Source: Eggerthella sp. CAG:368
Lineage (GTDB): Bacteria > Actinomycetota > Coriobacteriia > Coriobacteriales > Eggerthellaceae
NCBI GenBank assembly: GCA_000434775.1
Contig: FR895477.1
Location: 1 to 24,284, forward strand
Direction: 5' to 3'
Length of the DNA: 24,284 nucleotides
Part shown: piece after piece, positions 8,116-15,188 of the stretch
How positions within the stretch are numbered: the first letter of the stretch is position 1
How the letters are laid out: each line of letters opens with the position of its first letter
Program-made: the position numbers and the translations under genes
Notes under the pieces: model-generated
Told to the model about the DNA's origin: nothing
The model's input: only the letters and a program-made list of their open reading frames with translations
Databases searched by the model: none

Positions 8116-9300
8116 GTGAATTGGTTTGAATGCATTGCCTTATTTCTTGTTGCGGGAGTGGCAACCATGCTGCTCGTTCCTGTTGCAAAACGCATAGCAA
8201 TACACTTTGACGCTATTGATTATCCTAGTGCGCGGCGTGTTAACATGCTCCCTGTTCCACGCATGGGTGGTATTGCTCTGCTTGGTGGTCTTATTGTTGC
8301 TTTAGCGGTTTTGTTTGTTGGTGTGGGTTTTCTGGGATGGAAAAACCCCTTTGTATCACACCCTGATTTAAACGTTAATTATTTTGGTGTTGCCCTAGGC
8401 GTTGTGGTTATTTTCTTTGTGGGAGCACTTGATGACGTGCTCGACCTTAAGCCAAAACCTAAACTTTTAGGGCAGATTATTGCTGCTTGTATTGTTGCTG
8501 CATCAGGGGTTTTGCTCTCTGATATTCGAAACCCTTTTGGTGAAGGCTATATTGAATTCGGATGGCTAGCTTATCCTATAACCGTTTTTTATTTGGTTGC
8601 TTTTGCAAATGTTATCAACCTGATTGATGGCTTAGATGGACTCGCTGCGGGTATCACGGCTATTTCTGCTGCTACTATTTTCGTATTCTCTGTTTTAACC
8701 GGACGTCCTGATTCTGCCGCTATGAGCATAATTCTGTTTGGGATATGCCTTGGTTTTTTGCGCTACAACTTCAATCCAGCTTCTATTTTTATGGGGGATT
8801 CGGGGGCTTTGCTATTGGGCTTTTCCCTTGGAGTTGTATCGCTCTTTGCGGTAGCTCGCTCAGCTTTGTTTGTTTCGTTGCTCGTTCCCATTTTGGCAGC
8901 GGGTGTTCCTATTATGGATACCGCTTTTGCTATCATTCGCCGCAAACGTGCCCATCGTCCTGTTGATGAGGCTGATCGCGGTCATATCCATCATCGCTTA
9001 TTGGAAGCGGGGTTCACGCAACGTGCAACTGTTCTCATTATGTGGGCGTGGACGGCGGCCCTTGCTCTTTGTGCGGTTCTTATTACGGAGCTTAGTGGAT
9101 GGGCTCGAATTCTCATCCTTGTTGTTATTGCGGTTATTACGGGTTACGGAATCATTAAGCTTCGATTGCTTCAACCAGTACTTCTTCATCACTACAACCC
9201 TCGCGGAAAGCGATCGGGCGGTTTGGCGGAAAGTAAAGAAGAAAAGAAAGATTCAGACACTTTGACGTCTTCTGATGCTTCGTCTCAGCATAAGGGATGA
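8116..9300 (+). CDS. Polyprenyl-phosphate N-acetylhexosamine-1-phosphate transferase (WecA/TagO type)
   Basis: This integral membrane enzyme of the MraY/WecA/TagO superfamily (394 residues, about ten spans) starts an envelope glycan by moving a sugar-1-phosphate from a UDP-sugar to undecaprenyl phosphate. Family motifs appear in order: DYPSARRVN (35-43), VPRMGGI (47-53), the Mg-binding ALDDVLDLKPKPKLLGQ (104-120), NVINLIDGLDGLAAG (165-179), FNPASIFMGDSGALLLG (219-235) and the HIHH-type loop RGHIHHRLLEAG (288-299). The C-terminal tail of about 35 residues is charged and Ser/Lys rich. The start is GTG with AAGGAG 7 bases upstream. GlcNAc is the likely sugar, based on family only. The two nearby glycosyltransferases fit a shared wall-glycan task. 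Confidence 0.92.
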   Translation: MNWFECIALFLVAGVATMLLVPVAKRIAIHFDAIDYPSARRVNMLPVPRMGGIALLGGLIVALAVLFVGVGFLGWKNPFVSHPDLNVNYFGVALGVVVIFFVGALDDVLDLKPKPKLLGQIIAACIVAASGVLLSDIRNPFGEGYIEFGWLAYPITVFYLVAFANVINLIDGLDGLAAGITAISAATIFVFSVLTGRPDSAAMSIILFGICLGFLRYNFNPASIFMGDSGALLLGFSLGVVSLFAVARSALFVSLLVPILAAGVPIMDTAFAIIRRKRAHRPVDEADRGHIHHRLLEAGFTQRATVLIMWAWTAALALCAVLITELSGWARILILVVIAVITGYGIIKLRLLQPVLLHHYNPRGKRSGGLAESKEEKKDSDTLTSSDASSQHKG

Positions 9301-9310
9301 GACCTTTAGT

Positions 9311-9346
9311 GCACGTTTCTGAATCGAATGGTTCAGGGTAGCGTGC
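9311..9346 (+). terminator. Two-part stem-loop after the WecA-like gene, no U-tract
   Basis: CTGAATC (9319-9325) pairs with GGTTCAG (9330-9336) around loop GAAT. An outer stem GCACG (9311-9315) pairs with CGTGC (9342-9346) across an internal loop. It starts 10 bases past the stop codon. No U-run follows. Confidence 0.35.
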
Positions 9347-9373
9347 TTAAATAGTTCAGAGCAGTACGCTTTG

Positions 9374-9429
9374 GCCGCTTTGATAAAAAGGTACTCGGCG
9401 GGATGGCGATTTAGTAAAGCGGCATTTTT
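9374..9429 (+). terminator. Intrinsic terminator or attenuator before the CoaX-like gene
   Basis: GCCGCTTT (9374-9381) and AAAGCGGC (9416-9423) are exact 8-bp complements followed by A and five T (9425-9429). The 34-base loop is long. The site ends only 12 bases before the GAGGG of the next gene. It may simply end the preceding transcript, or control entry into the next one. Confidence 0.5.
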
Positions 9430-9455
9430 GCAAGATGGCGAAAAGAGGGTTCGCA

Positions 9456-10247
9456 GTGGCTAATAAGAACGAACAAGTAATTCTTTGCGTAAACATTGGT
9501 AATACGGTTACTAAATTGGGTTTATTTCGCGGAAAAGAGCTTGCGGCGACGTGGGTTGTTACAACGCCTTTTTCCACTACGGTAAGCGAAGTTCAAACGG
9601 TGCTTATGACGTTTGCTGCTTCGTTGAACGATGAAGCTCTAAAGAAACCCGATGATGGAATCGTTGCTTCAGTTGTTCCAACTGTTACCGGTAAGTGGAT
9701 TTCCGCACTCAATATTGAATGCGGAAAGCAGCCTTTAGTGGTGGGCCCAGGGTTAAAAACAGGAATCAAGCTTGGCTATAGTGACCCTTCTGAAATAGGC
9801 GCTGATCGTATTGCAGATGTGGTGGCAGCGCGTAGTAAGTATTCCTGTCCGCTTATAGTTATCAACATGGAAACCACCACAACGTTTGAAGTCATCAACG
9901 ATAAAGGTGAATTTGTGGGGGGAGTAATTGCTCCCGGGCTCGAAGCTTCAGTGCGTGAGCTGAGTAATGTGGCTGCTAAAATTCCGGTAATAGAAGTCAA
10001 GGCTCCTGCAACTGTTATTGCAAAATCCACCCGCGAATCGGTGCAGGCAGGCGCCGTTATGGGCGAGGTTGCCCGTATCGATGGACTTGTTGAAATGATG
10101 TGGGCAGAACTTGGATATAAAACGCGCGTAATAGCGGCAGGTTCGCATGCTCATCTTATTCAAACGCTCTCAAAAACGGTAGATGAGTGTGTGGATAACC
10201 TTACTCTTCACGGACTCAACCTCTTGTATATGCGTAATAAAAAATAG
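9456..10247 (+). CDS. Type III pantothenate kinase-like protein, degenerate active site
   Basis: The product (263 residues from GTG 9456) has the acetate/sugar kinase-like fold of CoaX, which phosphorylates pantothenate at the start of coenzyme A synthesis. Preserved marks are ASVVP (72-76), GADR with its conserved Asp117 (115-118), GGVIAPGL (155-162) and the KSTRESVQAG segment (190-199). Two normally invariant acids are replaced. The N-terminal D-x-GNT motif reads VNIGNT (Asn13), and the D-x-GTATT motif reads NMETTTT (Asn137, Glu139, Thr141). Enzyme activity is therefore doubtful; it may be a paralogue with a changed or regulatory role. The GTG start has AGAGGG at 6-7 bases; an upstream ATG at 9435 lacks a binding site. 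Confidence 0.8.
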   Translation: MANKNEQVILCVNIGNTVTKLGLFRGKELAATWVVTTPFSTTVSEVQTVLMTFAASLNDEALKKPDDGIVASVVPTVTGKWISALNIECGKQPLVVGPGLKTGIKLGYSDPSEIGADRIADVVAARSKYSCPLIVINMETTTTFEVINDKGEFVGGVIAPGLEASVRELSNVAAKIPVIEVKAPATVIAKSTRESVQAGAVMGEVARIDGLVEMMWAELGYKTRVIAAGSHAHLIQTLSKTVDECVDNLTLHGLNLLYMRNKK

Positions 10248-10313
10248 ACAGGTGCAGGCACGTGAAAAGTGAGGATAGTATTTCGAAGTCTACGTTCTAT
10301 TTTTACTCCTTTG

Positions 10314-10331
10314 ACCTAACCACGTTAAGGT
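10314..10331 (+). promoter_or_regulatory. Possible metal-regulator operator upstream of feoB
   Basis: ACCTAAC (10314-10320) and GTTAAGGT (10324-10331) form an inverted repeat with one extra base. It resembles the TTAGG/CCTAA half-sites bound by DtxR/IdeR regulators of iron genes, and it lies 20 bases before the gene start. The match is imperfect, so this is a weak call that rests largely on the iron-uptake gene next to it. Confidence 0.3.
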
Positions 10332-10351
10332 AAGCGGCAAGGAGGAATTTC

Positions 10352-12715
10352 GTGAAACTCGATAGTTTAGAAATTGGTAAGGACGCCATCATCGCGTCGG
10401 TAGAATCAAGTGACGATGCTCTTCGGCAGCATATTCTTGATATGGGGCTTACTCCTGGTACTGAAGTAACCATGATGAAGTACGCTCCTATGGGCGATCC
10501 AATGGAAATTCGTCTTCGCGGTTATGAGCTTACCTTAAGACGCGATGATGCCTCACGAATCGAGCTCGTAGATGTACATGATACAGATACAGTTGTGCGT
10601 GAGCCTCCGCGAACAGGCGCAACAACTCATCCTGCGCTTGGTGAGGGCTATCATCCTCGCCGTATGCGTAAAGCAATTCCGCAGGGTTCTCCTATCACAT
10701 TTGCGCTGGTAGGAAATCAGAATTGCGGAAAAACCACGCTTTTCAATAGGCTTACGGGGTCTAATCAGCACGTGGGAAACTTTCCTGGTGTAACGGTTGA
10801 TCGTAAAGATGGCGTGATTTGTGGTCACCCCGAAACAACAGTAACTGACTTACCAGGTATTTATTCTCTTTCTCCCTATACGGGAGAAGAAGTTGTAAGT
10901 CGGCAGTTTATTTTAGATGCTCGGCCCGATGCGGTCATTAACATAATTGATGCAACCAATATTGAAAAAAACCTCTATCTTACGTTGCAGCTTATGGAAC
11001 TCGATCGTCCCATGGTTGTGGCGCTCAATATGATGGATGAGGTTGCTTCCAATGGCGGAACTATTGACGTCAACTTGCTGGAACGCCAACTTGGTGTGCC
11101 TGTTGTACCTATTTCTGCTGCGAAAAATGAAGGTATAGACGAGCTAATTGAGCACGCGATTCATGTTGCTCGTTTTGATGAGCGTCCGGGGCGTGTTGAT
11201 TTTTGCTCAGGTGCGGAAGACTCTCGTGATGGCGGGGCTTTGCATCGTTGTATCCATGGTATCGCCAACCTTATTGAAGATCACGCTACAGCTTCTTCTA
11301 TTCCAGTTCGATTTGCCGCTACGAAGCTGGTTGAGGGCGATGCACTTGTTATCAAAGCTCTTTGCTTAGAGCAAAATGAACTTGATGCTATTGAGCACAT
11401 TATTTGTCAGATGGAAGAAGAATCTGGTTGCGATCGCATGGCGGCGCTTGCCGACATGCGTTTCTCGTTTATCGAAGACATTTGTGCAGAGTGCGTGGTT
11501 AAGCCGCATGAAAGTTTGGAACACAAGCGTTCGGTGGCTATTGATCGTATCCTCACGGGGCGTTATACCGCTATTCCAATGTTTCTCCTTATTATGGGGC
11601 TTGTGTTTTGGCTCACGTTTGGCGTAATAGGAGCAGCGCTTCAAGATGGACTCGAGGAATTGATTTCAGTGGGAATCGATGCTGCCGATGCTGGACTTGC
11701 CGCCTTTGGTACAAATCCCGTAATGACTTCTCTTGTTGTTGATGGTGCATTAACGGGTGTGGGCAGTGTTCTTTCGTTTCTGCCTATTATCGTTGTGCTA
11801 TTCATTTTCTTATCGCTTCTTGAAGATTCTGGCTACATGGCGCGCGTTGCTTTTGTCATGGATAAGATACTGCGTCGTTTTGGTCTATCGGGGAGGAGCT
11901 TCGTTCCTATGCTTGTGGGCTTTGGCTGCAGTGTTCCAGCAATCATGGCAACCCGAACCCTGCCATCTGAGCATGACCGTAAGATGACAGTAATGCTTAC
12001 ACCGTTTATGAGCTGTTCTGCAAAACTGCCCGTGTATGGTCTTTTATGTGCGGCGTTTTTCCCTCAGGCTGCAGCGCCCGTTATGGTTTCTCTGTATGTA
12101 CTTGGTATTGTGGTTGGAATGGCGGTTGCCGTTCTGTTTAATCGCACCGCGTTTAAGGGCGATCCCGTACCTTTTATTATGGAACTGCCCAACTATCGTT
12201 TTCCGAGTATAAAGACAACTCTTTTATTAGCTTGGGATAAAGCGAAGGGTTTCATTACTAAAGCGTTCACTATTATTTTTCTTGCCTCAATTGTTATTTG
12301 GTTTTTGCAGACGTTTGATTTGCGTTTTAACGTGGTCTCCGATCAATCGCAAAGCATGCTTGCGGGGCTTGGCGGCTTAATTGCACCTGTGTTTGAGCCT
12401 CTTGGTTTTGGCGATTGGCGAGCATCAACGGCACTGGTATGTGGTCTTATTGCAAAAGAAAGTGTAATTTCAACGCTAACGGTGCTCTTAGGTTCTACTT
12501 CGGCGGCTGCGCTTTCAGGAATGTTTACGCCCCCTGTTGCGTATGTTTTCTTGGTTTTCGTACTGTTGTATCCGCCGTGTGTTGCTGCCATCAGCACGGT
12601 TCGTTCGGAGCTTGGCGGACGCTATGCCTTGGCTGTTTTTGCCTTGCAAGTTAGCGTTGCTTGGATTGTGGCCTTTTTGATTCATCTGGCGTTTATGGCA
12701 GTGGGATTGTTATAA
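10352..12715 (+). CDS. feoB: Ferrous iron transporter, FeoA-FeoB fusion
   Basis: One 787-residue polypeptide joins a cytosolic FeoA-type SH3-like domain (about residues 1-75, with DMGLTPGTEV and MEIRLRGYELTLRR) to FeoB. The FeoB GTPase domain follows a linker: G1 GNQNCGKT (121-128), G3 DLPG (166-169), G4 NMMD (226-229). The membrane part begins near residue 405 and contains two Gate/nucleoside-recognition segments, including GRSFVPMLVGFGCSVPAIMATRT with the conserved pore cysteine, and ends with a terminal helix. It imports Fe2+ under anoxic conditions. The GTG start has AAGGAGG 6 bases upstream. A separate feoA is not needed. No feoC-like gene follows: the next 470 bases carry no supported gene. 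Confidence 0.96.
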   Translation: MKLDSLEIGKDAIIASVESSDDALRQHILDMGLTPGTEVTMMKYAPMGDPMEIRLRGYELTLRRDDASRIELVDVHDTDTVVREPPRTGATTHPALGEGYHPRRMRKAIPQGSPITFALVGNQNCGKTTLFNRLTGSNQHVGNFPGVTVDRKDGVICGHPETTVTDLPGIYSLSPYTGEEVVSRQFILDARPDAVINIIDATNIEKNLYLTLQLMELDRPMVVALNMMDEVASNGGTIDVNLLERQLGVPVVPISAAKNEGIDELIEHAIHVARFDERPGRVDFCSGAEDSRDGGALHRCIHGIANLIEDHATASSIPVRFAATKLVEGDALVIKALCLEQNELDAIEHIICQMEEESGCDRMAALADMRFSFIEDICAECVVKPHESLEHKRSVAIDRILTGRYTAIPMFLLIMGLVFWLTFGVIGAALQDGLEELISVGIDAADAGLAAFGTNPVMTSLVVDGALTGVGSVLSFLPIIVVLFIFLSLLEDSGYMARVAFVMDKILRRFGLSGRSFVPMLVGFGCSVPAIMATRTLPSEHDRKMTVMLTPFMSCSAKLPVYGLLCAAFFPQAAAPVMVSLYVLGIVVGMAVAVLFNRTAFKGDPVPFIMELPNYRFPSIKTTLLLAWDKAKGFITKAFTIIFLASIVIWFLQTFDLRFNVVSDQSQSMLAGLGGLIAPVFEPLGFGDWRASTALVCGLIAKESVISTLTVLLGSTSAAALSGMFTPPVAYVFLVFVLLYPPCVAAISTVRSELGGRYALAVFALQVSVAWIVAFLIHLAFMAVGLL

Positions 12716-12985
12716 GGGAGCGGAGTGAACGGGAAAAGAGAACTAACTATGCTTACTGCTGGGTGTTAACTATCAACGTCGAAAGACTTTGGAGTCATGG
12801 GGCGCACAGCGCAATCTTCTATTCATTCTGGAAGCCCCAATGAGTATTCTTAACCTGCCAAAGAAATTGCGTTGTTGCGTGATTTTTGTAAATAGGGTTA
12901 CGGAACAGCGGCCTGGTGCTCCACGAAGAGCCATTGTCCTCTTGGCTAATTCGTGAAGAATTCGCGCGGGTTTGGCGTGTTTTTA
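12716..12985. other. Intergenic region between feoB and the rplM promoter
   Basis: This 270-base stretch has no supported gene. A GTG with GGGAGCGGA just before it (12724) opens a frame of only 14 codons. A TGGGGC/GCCCCA pairing exists around 12807-12840 with a long loop, but there is no clear terminator for feoB. Confidence 0.5.
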
Positions 12986-13013
12986 TTGACACGCGTGCGA
13001 GGGGCACTATACA
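12986..13013 (+). promoter_or_regulatory. Strong promoter for rplM-rpsI
   Basis: A perfect -35 TTGACA (12986-12991) and a good -10 TATACA (13008-13013) are separated by 16 bases, predicting a start near 13020 and a leader of about 200 bases. The -35 box overlaps an inverted repeat GCGTGT (12975-12980) / ACACGC (12989-12994) and the palindrome CACGCGTG (12990-12997). These may be a regulator site or chance. Confidence 0.7.
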
Positions 13014-13021
13014 CTACAAAA

Positions 13022-13113
13022 GTTCGCTTTCAAAAGCCCCGTGTGTGCTTGTGGTTTGGACTCTTTTTCCAAAGGCGAACGTGAGCGTTTTTGAGTTGTC
13101 CAGAACTCAAAAA
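13022..13113 (+). promoter_or_regulatory. Structured 5' leader of the rplM-rpsI message
   Basis: Two stems can form early in the transcript. GTTCGCTTT (13022-13030) pairs with AAAGGCGAAC over nine positions ending at 13080, enclosing about 40 bases. TTTTTGAGTT (13088-13097) pairs perfectly with AACTCAAAAA (13104-13113). Ribosomal operons are often autoregulated through such leaders, commonly by the encoded protein. I cannot assign this one to the known L13 leader type by eye, and no terminator is seen between it and the gene. Confidence 0.45.
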
Positions 13114-13227
13114 TAAGCAGCGTTTCGCACGATGAAAAAAGAACTAGCGGAGTAGGATCCCGCACTCCCAAACAAAGAGCAACTTTTGAAAACAAACAAA
13201 ACACTGTTACTTATTTGGAGGAACACT

Positions 13228-13665
13228 GTGAAGACATACTACGCAAAGCCCAACGAAGTTGAGCGCGAGTGGCTTCTCATTGATGCTGAGGATCAGGTTC
13301 TTGGTCGTGTTGCATCTAAGGCTGCTCATATCTTGAAGGGTAAGCATAAGCCACAATACACCCCTCATGTTGATACGGGTGACTTCGTTGTAATCGTTAA
13401 TGCTGACAAGATTCGTATTTCTGGCGTAAAGGCAACTTCAAAGGAATACTATCGTCACAGCGGTTATCCAGGCGGACTCAAGTGCGAGACCTTCCAGGAA
13501 GCTATGGAAAAGCACCCAGAGCGCGTTATTGAACATGCCGTAAAGGGCATGCTCCCTAAGAATACGCTCGGTCGTGCAATGGCTAAAAAGCTTAAGGTAT
13601 ATGCTGGTGCTGAACATCCACATATGGCCCAGAAGCCTCGTGAGATCAAGATGGAGGATAACTAA
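13228..13665 (+). CDS. rplM: 50S ribosomal protein L13
   Basis: A 145-residue L13, one of the early large-subunit assembly proteins that bind 23S rRNA. The family pattern is clear: [46 protein letters not shown] near the N terminus and [33 protein letters not shown] near the C terminus. The true start is GTG 13228 because GGAGGA lies 5-6 bases upstream and this gives the family's usual N terminus; a frame running from 13186 would add 14 unrelated residues. The stop overlaps the rpsI start by one base (TAATG), so the pair is translationally coupled in the order found in nearly all bacteria. Expression is from the promoter at 12986. Confidence 0.98.
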   Translation: MKTYYAKPNEVEREWLLIDAEDQVLGRVASKAAHILKGKHKPQYTPHVDTGDFVVIVNADKIRISGVKATSKEYYRHSGYPGGLKCETFQEAMEKHPERVIEHAVKGMLPKNTLGRAMAKKLKVYAGAEHPHMAQKPREIKMEDN

Positions 13666-14057
13666 TGGCAGGCGAAGCAATTTATTACGGCACTGGCCGC
13701 AGAAAGAATGCTGTTGCTCGCGTTCGTATCGTTCCTGGTACGGGCAAGGTTACCGTTAACGGTCGCGAGGGCGCTGAATTCTTTGGTCGTCAGGCACTCG
13801 TTGATTACGCAACCGCTCCTTTCGTGGTAACCGATACTAAAGATCACTTTGACGTAATTGCTCGCTGCAATGGTGGCGGCGTTACTGGTCAGGCTGGCGC
13901 TCTTCGTCACGGTATCGCTCGTGCTCTTCTTGAAGCAGGCGAGTATCGTGCAGAACTTAAGCGTGCAGGCTTCTTGACTCGTGACTCTCGTATGGTTGAG
14001 CGTAAGAAGTACGGTCTTAAGAAAGCTCGTAAGCGCCCTCAGTTCTCAAAGCGCTAA
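13665..14057 (+). CDS. rpsI: 30S ribosomal protein S9
   Basis: A 130-residue S9 with the standard marks: [28 protein letters not shown] at the N terminus, [21 protein letters not shown] in the middle, and the basic C-terminal tail [18 protein letters not shown], whose last residues reach the ribosomal P site next to tRNA. The terminal Lys-Arg is intact. GGAGG inside the end of rplM serves as its binding site. It is the last gene of the operon and is followed by an intrinsic terminator. Confidence 0.98.
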   Translation: MAGEAIYYGTGRRKNAVARVRIVPGTGKVTVNGREGAEFFGRQALVDYATAPFVVTDTKDHFDVIARCNGGGVTGQAGALRHGIARALLEAGEYRAELKRAGFLTRDSRMVERKKYGLKKARKRPQFSKR

Positions 14058-14121
14058 GGTTACGCTTTCGTTTGGCTTGCTTTATGGGCAAGTTCAATAT
14101 GCGAAAAACATATCGCAAACC

Positions 14122-14152
14122 AAAACCCGTCATTGTATGGCGGGTTTTGTTG
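14122..14152 (+). terminator. Intrinsic terminator of rplM-rpsI
   Basis: Arms AAAACCCGTCA (14122-14132) and TGGCGGGTTTT (14138-14148) pair with one G-T, loop TTGTA, followed by TTTTGTTGTTT. This is a classical U-rich terminator 65 bases after the rpsI stop. Confidence 0.85.
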
Positions 14153-14268
14153 TTTGATGGCTTATAGGACACGTTTTTCCTGTAAGTCTTCTATAAACCT
14201 GAGCAATAATCCTGTTTGCTGGTGCAGTGATTTCTTTCGTCTTGTAAGTCAGATCCTAGGCCCTTGTC

Positions 14269-15003
14269 TTAGGAGCTTTCTTTTTCGTCCTCGCTTATTA
14301 CTCTGAGATGAAAATGATTTTTGCGGTAGTCCACTATTCCCTCGTGCTTCATTCGTGATAGTTCGGCGCACATAGCGCTTCGTTCAACAGAGAGATAATC
14401 GGCAAGTTCTTGTCGGTTGAAAGGGATGTCGAAGGATAATGATCCTGTCTGTTTTGCGCAATCAGATAGAAAAGAAAGCAGCTTGGTGCGCGTATTTCTT
14501 TTCGAGAGATGATTAATTTTGCGAGTGAGGGTATAGGTACGCATAGCGATAACGTCAAGCAGATTACGAATAAACTGGGTGTGGAATGTGCAGGTATGAG
14601 GACAGAGGGTAGTAATACGACCTACATCCATGATAAGTATGCTCGTTTTGTTGGCTGCAACAACATCAACATCAAGAGGCAGTTCGGGGCTGCACGCATA
14701 CACTTCACCAAATGATTGCCCCTCTGCAAACGTGGCTATAACGCTGCGGTTTCCCCAACAATCGCATTGCTCAATGCGTACTACACCCTCAAGCACCAAT
14801 CCCATTTTTGAGTTTAGGCTCCCAGAGTTAAGAATGATTTCACCCTTATCGTAAGAGCTCTTTTGCGCATTGATACAACCAAGCATTGCTTCCAAATCAT
14901 CGGGCTCAATATTGCGAAACAACGAGGATTGACGAATGGTGGGCAAAAAAGGAAGAAGCGCTTTGTTGCGTTGTTGCGCGTGAGGCATACCGGGAGGTTC
15001 CAA
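14269..15003 (-). CDS. Crp/Fnr-family transcription regulator next to hcp
   Basis: About 244 residues: an N-terminal cyclic-nucleotide-binding-type beta barrel (around 20-130 with EGVVRIEQCDCWGNRSVIATFAEGQSFGEVYA), a dimer helix, and a C-terminal winged helix with FNRQELADYLSVERSAMCAELSRMKHEGIV (about 195-225). The CRP-style phosphate-cassette arginine is not evident, so cAMP is an unlikely ligand. Cysteines are scattered through the sensor domain, leaving haem, an Fe-S cluster or thiol chemistry open. I chose TTG 15001-15003 because GTGAGGAG lies 6 bases upstream; an in-frame TTG at 15028 has no site. Divergence from hcp suggests it controls hcp, like HcpR/Fnr-type regulators of nitrosative stress. 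That role is inferred from context. Confidence 0.85.
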   Translation of the reverse strand: MEPPGMPHAQQRNKALLPFLPTIRQSSLFRNIEPDDLEAMLGCINAQKSSYDKGEIILNSGSLNSKMGLVLEGVVRIEQCDCWGNRSVIATFAEGQSFGEVYACSPELPLDVDVVAANKTSILIMDVGRITTLCPHTCTFHTQFIRNLLDVIAMRTYTLTRKINHLSKRNTRTKLLSFLSDCAKQTGSLSFDIPFNRQELADYLSVERSAMCAELSRMKHEGIVDYRKNHFHLRVISEDEKESS

Positions 15004-15056
15004 AACAAACTCCTCACCGTTGATCTTCAAAGGAAAACACTCGGCAATTTTGAAAG

Positions 15057-15084
15057 ATTATAGCGAAAACGTTGTTTTTGCAAC
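15057..15084 (-). promoter_or_regulatory. Crp-like gene promoter and shared GTTG-N6-CAAC operator candidate
   Basis: The minus strand has TATAAT (15057-15062), and TGTTGC lies 17 bases further up (15080-15085). Over that -35 sits GTTG-N6-CAAC (15071-15084), a small palindrome of the half-site type used by Crp/Fnr proteins. It lies between the two divergent starts and could serve autoregulation as well as hcp control. Confidence 0.4.
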
Positions 15085-15188
15085 AGACTCTTTCTTTCGT
15101 CGATTGTAACGTGTTCACTGCGGATGAATCCCAGAAATGCTTGTGGCAGCTGACTGATGCCTACACCGCAGGCGGAAAGGACGAAGAC

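Noticed and set aside
12724..12768. FeoC-like or Cys-rich small gene after feoB
   Set aside because: The frame after a good-looking site has only 14 codons and shows no family pattern.
15072..15188. N-terminal extension of Hcp by 39 residues
   Set aside because: No binding site at 15072. The ATG at 15189 has GGAAAGGA in place and matches the usual Hcp N terminus.
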